Source: Knoellia sp. p5-6-4
GTDB taxonomy: Bacteria > Actinomycetota > Actinomycetes > Actinomycetales > Dermatophilaceae
Assembly: GCF_029222705.1 (NCBI RefSeq)
Contig: NZ_JARGZF010000001.1
Coordinates: forward strand, 1,670,437 to 1,734,436
Length of the DNA: 64,000 bases
Direction of reading: 5' to 3'
A program made the position numbers and the translations under genes. Shown here piece by piece: positions 42,842-50,869 of this stretch. The notes beneath the pieces were generated by a model. That model was given only the letters and a program-made list of their open reading frames with translations, ran no database searches and was not told the DNA's origin. Position 1 is the stretch's first letter, and each line of letters begins with the position of its first letter.

Positions 42842-43666
42842 CTACCGAGTGGTCTGCAGGGCGTCGACCACCAGATTGGGACGATTGCTGATAATTGCGT
42901 CGACACCGAGTTCCAGGCAGAGCCGCACGTCCTCGGGCTCGTCCACGGTCCACACGTAGACCTCGTGGCCCCGGGCGTGCTGGCGCTCGACCGTCTGCGG
43001 CCACCGGCGCACGATCTTGATGTCCAGCCCCGCCGTGTGGATGCCCCGGGGGAGGGACCCGTCGCGGAAGCGCAGGGGCACCACCTCGTGCATGAGGTAG
43101 ACCGTGGGGACGTGCGGGCACAGCTGGCGCATCCGCTGCACGGCGAGCTGTGAGAACGACATCATCCGCACCCAGTGGTCCCCCGGCTGACGAGGCGTGT
43201 CGAGCCCGAACTCGGCCAGCATCCTGGCGAGCTGCCGCTCGACGAGCCCGGCGTACCGGGTCGGGTGCTTGGTCTCGATCGTCAGGCCGAGGGGGCGCTC
43301 GGAGGCCGTGACCGCGCTCAGCAGCCGGCGCAGGGTGAGCAGTCGGTTGCGGTGGTGGTCGGGCATCTCGCTGTCGCCGGCGTGCTGCGCCTTCCACGAG
43401 CCCCAGTCCAGGCCCTCGAGCTCGGCGAGCTCCAGCGTCGAGACGATGCCGCGCCCGTTCGAGGTCCGGTTGACCCGGCGGTCGTGGACGCAGACCAGGT
43501 GGGAGTCGGCGGTCAGGCGAACGTCGCACTCCAGGGCGTCGGCCCCCTCCTCGATCGCCCGCAGGTAGGCCGAGAGGGTGTGCTCGGGTTCGGCGCTGCT
43601 CGAACCTCTGTGGGCGATCACCAGAGGCCGGCCGCGAGTGGCTCCGTCGTGGGGCACGGCCGACAT
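42842..43666 (-). CDS. glycerophosphodiester phosphodiesterase family protein
   Basis: 274 residues. VIAHRGSSSAEPEHTLSAYLRAIEEGADALECDVRLTAD is the GDPD signature with catalytic His and metal-binding Glu and Asp. VCVHDRRVNRTSNG holds the second His. VYVWTVDEPEDVRLCLELGVDAIISNRP closes the barrel. No signal peptide follows the ATG at 43666, so it is cytosolic and hydrolyses glycerophosphodiesters from lipid turnover. It shares an upstream region of 244 bases with the divergent sigma factor. Confidence 0.93.
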   Translation of the reverse strand: MSAVPHDGATRGRPLVIAHRGSSSAEPEHTLSAYLRAIEEGADALECDVRLTADSHLVCVHDRRVNRTSNGRGIVSTLELAELEGLDWGSWKAQHAGDSEMPDHHRNRLLTLRRLLSAVTASERPLGLTIETKHPTRYAGLVERQLARMLAEFGLDTPRQPGDHWVRMMSFSQLAVQRMRQLCPHVPTVYLMHEVVPLRFRDGSLPRGIHTAGLDIKIVRRWPQTVERQHARGHEVYVWTVDEPEDVRLCLELGVDAIISNRPNLVVDALQTTR

Positions 43667-43910
43667 CGTGCCACCACCGCGCGCCCGCCGCCGCATCTCC
43701 TCGCGAACTTTGTCCCGATCTCCACCGGATGGCCGATGGCGGGTCACCAGATCGTCGTGGGCAGACACCGCTGGCCTGGGACCCCTGGCGGAAGGCCCGG
43801 CTCCACGCGGTGGTGCGGTGGGGCAGAGTGGGCGCGTGCGGCATACGGCAAGCTCTCCCCGGTGCGACGACGTGCCCGGGCACTCACACCCTGGCCGGTC
43901 GGGCCGTTCC

Positions 43911-44402
43911 ATGGGCGTGACGCTGCCCGCCTTCCAGACGCTCGTGGACGCCCACTGGCGTGACGTCGCCCGCCTCGCGCACGCGCTCGCGGGCCCGGTC
44001 GACGGCGACGACGTGGCCCAGCAGGCGTGGGCGCAGGCGCTGGCCGCCTACCCCGGACTCCGGTCGAGCCGGAACCTGCGCGGGTGGCTGCTGACCATCA
44101 CCCACCGCTGCGCCATGGACGCCCACCGCTCCCGGGGCCGCCGGGCGGTGCCGAGCGACGTCGCGGACGACCTGGCCGACCGCGGCTCGCCCGAGGTGCC
44201 CGGGCCCGAGGCGAGCCTGCCCGACACCGACCTGTGGAAGCGGGTGGCCGACCTGCCGGCACGGCAGCGGGAGGCGGTGGTGCTGAAGTACGTGGCCGAC
44301 CTCGACCACACCGCCATCGCGCAGGCCCTGGAGACGACGCCGACGATGAGCCGGCGGCTGGTCAGCGACGGCCTGGCCGCCCTGAGGAAGGAGCTGCTGT
44401 GA
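43911..44402 (+). CDS. ECF-like sigma-70 family RNA polymerase sigma factor
   Basis: 163 residues. Region 2 runs from HWRDVARLAHALAG through DDVAQQAWAQALAAYPGL to LRGWLLTITHRCAMDAHRSRGRR. Region 4 is LPARQREAVVLKYVADLDHTAIAQALETTPTMSRRLVSDGLAALRKEL. No anti-sigma gene is adjacent. The stop overlaps the ogt start (GTGA), an unusual coupling of a dedicated sigma factor with an alkylation-repair protein. The ATG was chosen as the first start in front of region 2; the SD is weak. Confidence 0.9.
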   Translation: MGVTLPAFQTLVDAHWRDVARLAHALAGPVDGDDVAQQAWAQALAAYPGLRSSRNLRGWLLTITHRCAMDAHRSRGRRAVPSDVADDLADRGSPEVPGPEASLPDTDLWKRVADLPARQREAVVLKYVADLDHTAIAQALETTPTMSRRLVSDGLAALRKELL

Positions 44403-45028
44403 ACCCCGACGCCCTCGAAGAGGCCCTGCGCGGCCTCGGCACCACCGCCACGCTGCACCCGCCGCGCCTGCCGGCCGGCGACGTCTCCTACGTCGTGGAG
44501 GACACCGCGATCGGCCGGATGCTCCTGGCCCGCAAGGCCGACGGCGCCCTGGTGGCCAGCACCTTCGTGGCCGACGACGACGCCGAGGCGCACGTCCTCG
44601 AGCGGCTCAGCCGCGCGCTCTCGCCGCGCGTGCTGCGCCAGCCCGCAGAGCTCGACGAGGCGCGCCGCGAGCTCGAGGCCTTCCTCGACGGCCGCAGCCA
44701 CCGCTTCACGCTGCGCACCGACCTGGCCCTGGCCACCCCCTTCCAGCGCGTGGTGCTGCCCCGCCTGGCCGCCTCGGTCGGCTACGGGCACAGGGCCACC
44801 TACGGCGAGCTGGCCCGGGCGGTCGAACGACCGTCGGCGTCGCGCGCGGTCGGGGCGGCCCTCGGGGCGAACCCGCTCTGCGTCGTCCTCCCGTGCCACC
44901 GCGTGGTGGCCGCCTCCGGCGCCCTGACCGGGTATGCCGGTGGGCTGGCCGCCAAGCGCTACCTCCTGGACCTCGAGGCGAGGGAGAGCCACGGGGACGC
45001 CTCGATGAGCTTCGATGCAGGACGCTAG
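44399..45028 (+). CDS. ogt: O6-methylguanine-DNA methyltransferase
   Basis: 209 residues. The C-terminal domain has the helix-turn-helix YGHRATYGELARAV, the arginine-finger region ASRAVGAALGANPLCVVLPCHRVV with the acceptor cysteine in PCHR, and YAGGLAAKRYLLDLE. It repairs O6-alkylguanine in a suicide reaction. The N-terminal domain (about 1-100) is of the Ogt type. The GTG start overlaps the sigma factor stop. The stop codon lies in the left arm of a strong hairpin. Confidence 0.93.
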   Translation: MNPDALEEALRGLGTTATLHPPRLPAGDVSYVVEDTAIGRMLLARKADGALVASTFVADDDAEAHVLERLSRALSPRVLRQPAELDEARRELEAFLDGRSHRFTLRTDLALATPFQRVVLPRLAASVGYGHRATYGELARAVERPSASRAVGAALGANPLCVVLPCHRVVAASGALTGYAGGLAAKRYLLDLEARESHGDASMSFDAGR

Positions 45029-45045
45029 CCCTGTCTAGCGTCCTG
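45018..45045 (+). terminator. terminator hairpin at the ogt stop
   Basis: CAGGACGCTAG (45018-45028) and CTAGCGTCCTG (45035-45045) form a perfect 11-base stem with a six-base loop. The left arm includes the ogt stop codon. There is no T-run. Confidence 0.65.
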
Positions 45046-45296
45046 GCGAGAACGCGCTATCGGGCGCTCGAGATGGTTCGCGCGGTCGCCGCCGTGAACG
45101 CACGCTCTCTGGCCCGGCCGAATCCCACCGGGTTATGCCATGCTGACCGGCGCCAGCAGTCGACCCCGAACGAAGGCTCTCGGGGTCAATCACTGGTTGT
45201 TTCCACCACACAGGGGTAAACGGTCACGATGCCAGGTCATGTCGACCACCGGCATGGATTTCGTCGCTCCACCCACGATCAAGACAAGGAAGTCCT
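45046..45296. other. intergenic region before the I36 inhibitor gene
   Basis: About 250 bases, slightly more AT-rich than the surroundings, hold the leader of the secreted protein gene. The SD AAGGAAG is at 45286-45292. I see no clear -35/-10 pair and no further gene. Confidence 0.4.
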
Positions 45297-45671
45297 ATGC
45301 GAATGAGGAATGTTCTTGCTGCCACGACGCTGGCTGCAGCTCTGACCGCGGCCACGGCCGTTCCCGCTACGGCGGCCACGGGGTACGACCGGTGCCCGCA
45401 GCTCAAGATGTGTGTCTTCACCGGACCGAATGGATCCGGCACCATGGCGTACTTCTCGCTCGGGGACGCCAACCTGGGTGACAGCAACGGCCCCACCGGA
45501 ATGAACAACAACATCGAGAGCTTCTTCAACAACAGCGGACACCACTGGGACTTCTTCGACTGGGCCGGTTACGACGCCGGCGGCGGCATCCGACACTCGG
45601 ACCCGTACGTCGGCGGGAAGAACTTCGGCGACGCGTGGGACAACCGCGTCTCCTCCCTCCGCGACTGGTGA
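45297..45671 (+). CDS. secreted peptidase inhibitor family I36-like protein
   Basis: 124 residues. A signal peptide (MRMRNVLAATTLAAALTA...ATA, cleavage about residue 27) leads to a small domain: CPQLKMCVFTGPNGSG, then NNNIESFFNNSG and a C-terminal NRVSSLRDW. This is the pattern of the beta/gamma-crystallin-like Streptomyces metalloproteinase inhibitor (SMPI, I36) family, with a short disulfide in CPQLKMC. It is exported and may inhibit proteases or stabilise the surface. The SD is good. It is monocistronic, followed by a strong terminator. Codon use is a little less GC-rich than in its neighbours. Confidence 0.85.
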   Translation: MRMRNVLAATTLAAALTAATAVPATAATGYDRCPQLKMCVFTGPNGSGTMAYFSLGDANLGDSNGPTGMNNNIESFFNNSGHHWDFFDWAGYDAGGGIRHSDPYVGGKNFGDAWDNRVSSLRDW

Positions 45672-45698
45672 CAGACCCTTCCAACGGCGGCGCGCTGT

Positions 45699-45730
45699 CC
45701 GCGGGAGCAGGGATGTCCTTGCTCCCGCGG
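45699..45730 (+). terminator. terminator of the I36 inhibitor gene
   Basis: CCGCGGGAGCA (45699-45709) pairs perfectly with TGCTCCCGCGG (45720-45730). A short inner GGA/TCC stem lies in the ten-base loop. Confidence 0.75.
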
Positions 45731-45894
45731 TGCTCCTCGTAGCGTGGGCCGCGGGCTGCCACGGCTCTGGCTGGTGCGGATTCCATCTCCCGAACCGGCA
45801 TCGGCGTCCAAGACGTCGTTGGTGGTGGTGGCGGCCCGGATCTCCACCGCCACCCCGACCCTGGGACACACGGCGCAGGTGGCGTGGCCAGCCG

Positions 45895-45924
45895 GTGGTC
45901 AGCGATGGTCAGCGGTGGTCAGCC
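45895..45924. repeat. three tandem decamers at the 3' end of the tryptophanase gene
   Basis: GTGGTCAGCG, ATGGTCAGCG and GTGGTCAGCC follow each other without a gap. The last copy contains the tryptophanase stop codon. The 160 bases before it (from 45731) contain no gene that I can support. Confidence 0.6.
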
Positions 45925-47304
45925 GCTGATCGGCTCGAACCGTGAGGTGAAGTGCCGCAGGGCCTTGGGCTCCTCGACGATGCGGTATCCGGGCAGTTCC
46001 TCGGACCGGGCCGCCACCTGCTCGCAGACCTCGATGACGTAGTCGATGTGGCTCTGGGTGTACGTGCGACGCGGGATCGCCAGGCGGACCAGGTCCATGG
46101 CGGCCGGCGTCTCCGAGCCGTCGGGCTGCCGACCGAACATCACCGTGCCGATCTCGCACGATCGGATGCCGCCGACCTCGTAGAGCGCCACCGCGACGGA
46201 CTGGCCCGGGTACTCGAGCGGATCGAGGTGCGAGGCGAGCGCCCTGGCGTCGAGGTAGACGGCGTGCCCGCCGAACGGGCTGAGCACCGGGATGCCGCGC
46301 TTCTGCAGCGCCTCACCGAGGTAGGCGGTCGACCTGATCCGGTAGCGGAGGTAGTCGTGCTGCACGACCTCCTTCAGCCCTTGGGCGAGGGCCTCGAGGT
46401 CACGGCCGGCCAACCCGCCGTAGGTCGGGAAGCCCTCGGTCAGGATGAGGGTGTTCCTGCACTCCTGCGCGAGGTCGTCGTCGTTCATCGCGAGCCAGCC
46501 GCCGATGTTGCCCATCGGGTCCTTCTTCGCACTCATCGTCATGCCGTCGGCGAGCGAGGCCATCTCCCGCACGATGTCAGCGACGTCACGCTCGCCCTGC
46601 CCCTCCTCGCGCTCCCGGATGAACCAGGCGTTCTCGGCGAACCGGCAGGCGTCGAGGAACAGCGGCTTCCCGTAGCGGTCGCACAGCTCACGAACACCAC
46701 GCAGGTTCCCCAGCGAGACGGGTTGGCCGCCGCCGCTGTTGTTGGTGATGGTCACGAGGACACACGGCACGTCACCAGCAGACGCCGCGAGGAGCTTCTC
46801 GAGAGCCGCGAGATCCATGTTGCCCTTGAACGGGTGGTCCGAGGCGGGGTCCCTGCCCTCGGCGATGACCAGGTCGACCGCTCGTGCACCCGTGGCCTCC
46901 ACGTTGGCCCGCGTGGTGTCGAAGTGGGTGTTGTTGGGCACCACCTTCCCGGGGCCGCCCAGCGCCGAGAACAGGATCTTCTCCGCCGCCCGCCCCTGGT
47001 GGACAGGGATGACGTGCCGGAAGGGGAACAGCTCGCGCACCGCGTCCACGAACAGGTAGTAGGAAGGCGAACCGGCATACGACTCGTCGCCGTGCTGCAG
47101 CGCCGCCCACTGGTCGCGGCTCATCGCCCCGGTGCCGGAGTCGGTGAGCAGGTCGACGAGCACGTGCTCGGCCCGGAGCTGGAACAGGTTCCAGGAGGCG
47201 GCGCGCAGGTGCTCGCGGCGCTCGGCCCGGGTCGTCATCCGCAGCGGCTCCACGGAGTGGATCCGGAAGGGCTCGAAGATCGTCGTGAAGCGGGGCTCAT
47301 CCAT
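45919..47304 (-). CDS. tnaA: tryptophanase (tryptophan indole-lyase)
   Basis: 461-residue PLP enzyme of the beta-eliminating lyase family. It opens EPFRIHSVEPLRM, contains DLLTDSGTGAMS, VIPVHQGRAAEK, and the PLP lysine in MTMSAKKDPMGNIGG (about 258). Two positions separate it from tyrosine phenol-lyase. Asp in HFDTTR (about 129) equals E. coli TnaA Asp137, where TPL has Thr. Ile in RSCEIG (about 384) equals TnaA Ile394, where TPL has Arg. It should cleave tryptophan to indole, pyruvate and ammonia. GAAGG precedes the ATG. A divergent Lrp-type regulator starts 118 bases away. No TnaB-type permease is present. Confidence 0.92.
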   Translation of the reverse strand: MDEPRFTTIFEPFRIHSVEPLRMTTRAERREHLRAASWNLFQLRAEHVLVDLLTDSGTGAMSRDQWAALQHGDESYAGSPSYYLFVDAVRELFPFRHVIPVHQGRAAEKILFSALGGPGKVVPNNTHFDTTRANVEATGARAVDLVIAEGRDPASDHPFKGNMDLAALEKLLAASAGDVPCVLVTITNNSGGGQPVSLGNLRGVRELCDRYGKPLFLDACRFAENAWFIREREEGQGERDVADIVREMASLADGMTMSAKKDPMGNIGGWLAMNDDDLAQECRNTLILTEGFPTYGGLAGRDLEALAQGLKEVVQHDYLRYRIRSTAYLGEALQKRGIPVLSPFGGHAVYLDARALASHLDPLEYPGQSVAVALYEVGGIRSCEIGTVMFGRQPDGSETPAAMDLVRLAIPRRTYTQSHIDYVIEVCEQVAARSEELPGYRIVEEPKALRHFTSRFEPISG

Positions 47305-47422
47305 GCCTTCAGGATCGCGAACGATGCGGCGCGGCGGAATGGCCGTCGGAACCCTGACGAGACACCTGGGTTCAGGTTCATACTGCGATCTGCGGACTGA
47401 GTTTTCTGACGAAAGGTGAGCG
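47305..47422. promoter_or_regulatory. divergent control region of tnaA and the Lrp-type regulator
   Basis: 118 bases, more AT-rich than average around 47360-47410. They must carry both promoters and probably the operator of the Lrp-type protein. I could not define a convincing dyad by eye. Confidence 0.45.
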
Positions 47423-47866
47423 GTGGACCGGGTCGACTGGCACATCCTGGGCGAGCTCCAGGCCGACGCCCGCCTCTCCTTCAACGAGCTGTCCCGGCGG
47501 GTGCGGCTCTCGCCGCCGGCCGTCGCGGAGCGGGTACGCAGGCTGCAGGACTCGGGCGTGATGACGGGCTACCACGCTGCCGTCGACGTGGCCCTGGCTG
47601 GACGGCCGGTGCAGGCGGTCGTCGTCATGGACTGCTACGGCCCGACCTGCCTGCTGCGCGACCCCGAGGTGGCGGCCTGGCCGGAGGTCCGTCAGCTCTA
47701 CCGGGTGACGGGCCAGGGGTGCTCGGTGCTCATGGTGGCCGTGCCGACGATGCCCGACTTCGAGGAGCTCATCGACCGCCTGGCGCGGTACGGCCGGCCG
47801 AGCAGCAGCATGGTGCTCTCGGACCTGCTGCCGTGGAAGCCCGTCGCGCCCCTCGATCGAGCCTGA
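47423..47866 (+). CDS. Lrp/AsnC family transcriptional regulator
   Basis: 147 residues. The N-terminal winged helix is DRVDWHILGELQADARLSFNELSRRVRLSPPAVAERVRRLQDSGVM. The C-terminal RAM domain contains VVVMDCYGPTCLLRDPEVAAW and YRVTGQGCSVLMVAVPTM, where such proteins bind amino acids. The GTG has AAAGGTGAG upstream. Being divergent from tryptophanase, it most likely senses tryptophan or another aromatic amino acid and controls tnaA. That is inferred from context only. Confidence 0.92.
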   Translation: MDRVDWHILGELQADARLSFNELSRRVRLSPPAVAERVRRLQDSGVMTGYHAAVDVALAGRPVQAVVVMDCYGPTCLLRDPEVAAWPEVRQLYRVTGQGCSVLMVAVPTMPDFEELIDRLARYGRPSSSMVLSDLLPWKPVAPLDRA

Positions 47867-47904
47867 GCTGCCGGGACACGCGCCCTGCGAGAGGGGCCGG
47901 TCGT

Positions 47905-48351
47905 TCAGTCCGTGGGCAGGGGTCTCAGCAGCTTGGTCATGTGCACGTCGTCCCAGCCCTCGAGCGGGAGGCCCACGGTGCGGCCGGTCTCCACGTAGCC
48001 GAGCCGCTGGTAGAACGCAGGCGCCTGGAAGGTGAACGACGACACGGCGACGCGCTGGCACCCGCGCTCGCGGGCCTCCTCCTCCGCCGTCGCGATCAGC
48101 CGGCTGCCCCAACCCTCGCCGCGCCGGTCCTCGCGCACCCACACCATCGCGATCGCGGCGCAGGTGCCCCACGTCCAGCCACTGAGGCCCGCGACCAGGC
48201 CCCCCTGCTCGTCGGTCACCTTCAGCGTCAGCTCCCGTGGCGCCTCGCTACCGGTGCGGCTGAGGTTGTAGACGTCCAGCTCCCGGCTGAGCTGGGCCTC
48301 GAGGTCGGGGTCGGCCCCACCGACGAGGATCGGCTGTTCCGCTGCACTCAT
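47905..48351 (-). CDS. GNAT family N-acetyltransferase
   Basis: 148 residues. AIAMVWVREDRRGEGWGSRLIATAEEEARERGCQRVAVSSFTFQAPAFYQRLGY contains the acetyl-CoA-binding RRGEGWG and the C-terminal beta-bulge motif. Acceptor unknown. The start has TAGGGT seven bases upstream and no SD, so it is probably leaderless. The gene converges with the Lrp-type gene. Confidence 0.9.
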   Translation of the reverse strand: MSAAEQPILVGGADPDLEAQLSRELDVYNLSRTGSEAPRELTLKVTDEQGGLVAGLSGWTWGTCAAIAMVWVREDRRGEGWGSRLIATAEEEARERGCQRVAVSSFTFQAPAFYQRLGYVETGRTVGLPLEGWDDVHMTKLLRPLPTD

Positions 48352-48358
48352 GGGCCCG

Positions 48359-48364
48359 ACCCTA
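48359..48364 (-). promoter_or_regulatory. probable -10 element of the GNAT gene (leaderless)
   Basis: TAGGGT on the minus strand ends seven bases before the ATG at 48351. Confidence 0.5.
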
Positions 48365-48369
48365 GGTGC

Positions 48370-49317
48370 TCAGTGGCCGGCGGCCGCCTTCTGGCGGCGC
48401 GGGACGAGGTGCATCACGGCGACGACGACAGCACCGACGACGAGCCCGATGAGCGCGGACGCCAGCGTGTTGGCCAGCCACGCCAGGAAACCACCGAGGC
48501 CGGCCACCCCGTGCACGGCCTCCTCGAGGTGGTGCACCAGCTCATAGGGAGCGTGCCAGCCCAGCTCGTCCACGCCGACGAGCAGGATGTGGCCACCCAC
48601 CCACAGCATGGCGACGATACCGACGGTGGACAGCACCGCCAGCAGCTTCGGCATCCCCTTGACGAGGAACCGGCCGACCGCCTGGGCGGCGCCGGAGTCG
48701 CGCTCCGCGAGGTGCAGGCCGATGTCGTCCATCTTCACGATCAGGCCGACGACGCCGTAGACGAGCAGCGTGATGCCGACGGCGACCACGGCCAGGATGA
48801 TGGTGCGGGAGACGAACGGCTCGTCGGCGACCTCGTTGAGGGCGATGACCATGATCTCCGCCGAGAGGATGAAGTCGGTGCGGATGGCCCCCGAGACCAT
48901 GGACTTCTCCTGCTCCGGCCCCACGGAGGCCGCCGGCTCACCCTCGTGCTCCTCGTGGTGGCCGCTGACCTTCTCCCAGATCTTCTCGGCGCCCTCGTAG
49001 CACAGGTAGGTGCCACCCACCATGAGGATGGGGGTCAGCAGCCAGGGGATGAACTGGCTGAGCAGCAGGGCCACCGGCAGGATGATGAGCAGCTTGTTCC
49101 GCAGCGAGCCGATGGCGATGCGCTTGATGATCGGCAGCTCGCGCTCGGGCTCGAAGCCGTGCACGTACCGCGGGGTCACGGCCGTGTCGTCGACGACGAC
49201 ACCCGCGGCCTTGGCGCTGGCTCGGCCTGCCGCGGCACCGACGTCGTCGACCGAGGCAGCCGCGAGCTTGGCCAGCGCGGCGATGTCGTCGAGCAGCGCG
49301 ACGAGTCCGCCCGCCAT
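48370..49317 (-). CDS. DUF808 (YedI-like) membrane protein
   Basis: 315 residues. The family start MAGGLVALLDDIAALAKLAAASVDDVGAAAGRASAKAAGVVVDD is diagnostic. Later blocks include YVHGFEPERELPIIKRIAIGSLRNKL, MVGGTYLCYEGAEKI and RTDFILSAEIMVIALNEV. Five or six membrane helices and one acidic/histidine loop (GHHEEHEGEP) are seen. Function unknown. The start has GGGGTGGG upstream. A 128-base gap of no recognised content separates it from the AAA ATPase gene. Confidence 0.9.
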   Translation of the reverse strand: MAGGLVALLDDIAALAKLAAASVDDVGAAAGRASAKAAGVVVDDTAVTPRYVHGFEPERELPIIKRIAIGSLRNKLLIILPVALLLSQFIPWLLTPILMVGGTYLCYEGAEKIWEKVSGHHEEHEGEPAASVGPEQEKSMVSGAIRTDFILSAEIMVIALNEVADEPFVSRTIILAVVAVGITLLVYGVVGLIVKMDDIGLHLAERDSGAAQAVGRFLVKGMPKLLAVLSTVGIVAMLWVGGHILLVGVDELGWHAPYELVHHLEEAVHGVAGLGGFLAWLANTLASALIGLVVGAVVVAVMHLVPRRQKAAAGH

Positions 49318-49445
49318 CAGCGACCCACCCCTGTCGGGACGGTGTCGGTGGCGGGTGAGCGGCGCCCAGCGGGCACCCGGAACGGAGGCGTCAGCACACG
49401 CGGAAGGCTACCCGCGCTCCCGCGCCACTGCCCACCACGCCCGGG

Positions 49446-50660
49446 TCAGCCGTTCGCGCGCAGGTACCGGCCGAAGTGGGGCACCGTGAAGGCGATGCGG
49501 CCGCGCTCGCCGGAGTAGATGAGGCCCTTCTTCAGCAGGGCGTCGCGGGCGGGTGACAGCGACTGCGGCTTGCGGTCGAGCACCGCCGCCACCGACGCGG
49601 TCGGCACGGACTCGGTCTCGTCGAGCGGCTCCTCGCCCGACTCGCCGAGCTGCAGCGCGGCGTCGGCCATGGCCCGCAGGTACTCCCGCTCCGCGGGGGT
49701 GGCACGCTCGTAGCGCGAGCCGAAGAACCCGACCGCCAGCTCCGCCTCGGCCTCGGGCGCGGCCACCTTCACGTCATCTGCGGTGATCGGGCTCTGGGGG
49801 GCCACGTCCCACGCGACCTTCCCATAGGCCTGGACGAAGAACGGGTAGCCGGCGGTCGCGGCATACAGTGCCTCGAGGGCCTCCGGCGTGAACTCGGCGT
49901 CCTCCTCCTTGGCCGGCGCGGAGAGGGCCCGGTCGGCGGCCTCGCGGTCGAGGCGGTCGATGCGCTGGTACTTGAAGAGCCGCTCGCTGTAGGACTTGCT
50001 CGCCGACAGCACCGCGGGCAGGTGGGGCAGGCCGGCCCCGACGACGATCACCGGCAGGCCCGACTGGCTGATCTCGTGGCAGGCGGCGCAGATGGCCGAG
50101 ACGTCCTCGGCGCCGAGGTCCTGCATCTCGTCGATGAAGATGGCGACTCCCTTGCCCACGTCCGCGGCGAGACCACCCACGTCGCTGAGCAGCTCCACGA
50201 GGTCGATCTCGATGTCGCCCGAGTCGGCGCGTCCGGTCACCGCCGGCGCGTCGATGCCGGGGTTCCACCGCTCGCGCAGCTTGGCGTTCGGCGCCGCGTC
50301 ACGCTGGGCGAACGCCTTGATGACGCCGAGCACGTGGTCGACGTCGTCGCCCTGCGGGTGGCCGAGCTCGCGGACCGCGACGTGGAGCGCGGCCGACAGG
50401 GGCCGACGCAGGCGCTGCTCGGGACGCGCCTCGAGCTTGCCGGTGCCCCAGTGCGCCCGCACGGCCGACGAGCGCAGCGCGTTGAGCAGCACCGTCTTGC
50501 CGACACCGCGCAGACCGGTGAGCACGATCGAGCGCTCGGGCCGGCCGCGCGAGATGCGCTCCAGCACGACGTCGAACGCCTGCAGCTGCTCGTCGCGTCC
50601 GGCGAGCTCGGGCGGGCGCTGGCCGGCGCCGGGGGCGTAGGGGTTACGGATCGGGTCCAC
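49446..50660 (-). CDS. AAA-type ATPase with a C-terminal winged helix
   Basis: 404 residues. Walker A LTGLRGVGKTVLLNAL is near residue 50, Walker B VAIFIDEMQDLG near 172, and a sensor-like VIVVGAGLPHLP follows. The C-terminal part (about 320-400), with AVLDRKPQSLSPARDALLKKGLIYSGERGRIAFTVPHFGRYL, is a winged helix. It resembles archaeal-type/STAND-like ATPases and ORC1/Cdc6-like folds. The role is unknown; it may be a regulator or a toxin-linked ATPase. GTG 50660 has TAGCCT six bases upstream. Confidence 0.85.
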   Translation of the reverse strand: MDPIRNPYAPGAGQRPPELAGRDEQLQAFDVVLERISRGRPERSIVLTGLRGVGKTVLLNALRSSAVRAHWGTGKLEARPEQRLRRPLSAALHVAVRELGHPQGDDVDHVLGVIKAFAQRDAAPNAKLRERWNPGIDAPAVTGRADSGDIEIDLVELLSDVGGLAADVGKGVAIFIDEMQDLGAEDVSAICAACHEISQSGLPVIVVGAGLPHLPAVLSASKSYSERLFKYQRIDRLDREAADRALSAPAKEEDAEFTPEALEALYAATAGYPFFVQAYGKVAWDVAPQSPITADDVKVAAPEAEAELAVGFFGSRYERATPAEREYLRAMADAALQLGESGEEPLDETESVPTASVAAVLDRKPQSLSPARDALLKKGLIYSGERGRIAFTVPHFGRYLRANG

Positions 50661-50666
50661 GATCGC

Positions 50667-50672
50667 AGGCTA
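50667..50672 (-). promoter_or_regulatory. probable -10 element of the AAA ATPase gene (leaderless)
   Basis: TAGCCT on the minus strand ends six bases before the GTG at 50660. Confidence 0.5.
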
Positions 50673-50869
50673 TGGGGGTCTCTAGCGGATCCCTGAGATT
50701 TCGCGATACGCCGCCATCGACGTGTCGCCCGAGGCCGCCCATCCCCTCTGGGCGACCGCCTGCACCGTTTCGTCAGCCGTTCACCGAACATGACCTGATT
50801 TGGGATGAAATGCACCATCCGCTGGGAGCAACGTCTGGAGTGTCAGCGCATTTACGGAACGGAGAACTC

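Noticed and set aside
45731-45918. Small genes in the region between the I36 terminator and tnaA
   Set aside because: Short open frames here (up to about 70 codons) lack an SD, a -10 and any sensible protein character.
45919-47304. Tyrosine phenol-lyase
   Set aside because: The positions equal to TPL Thr124 and Arg381 are Asp and Ile, as in tryptophanase.
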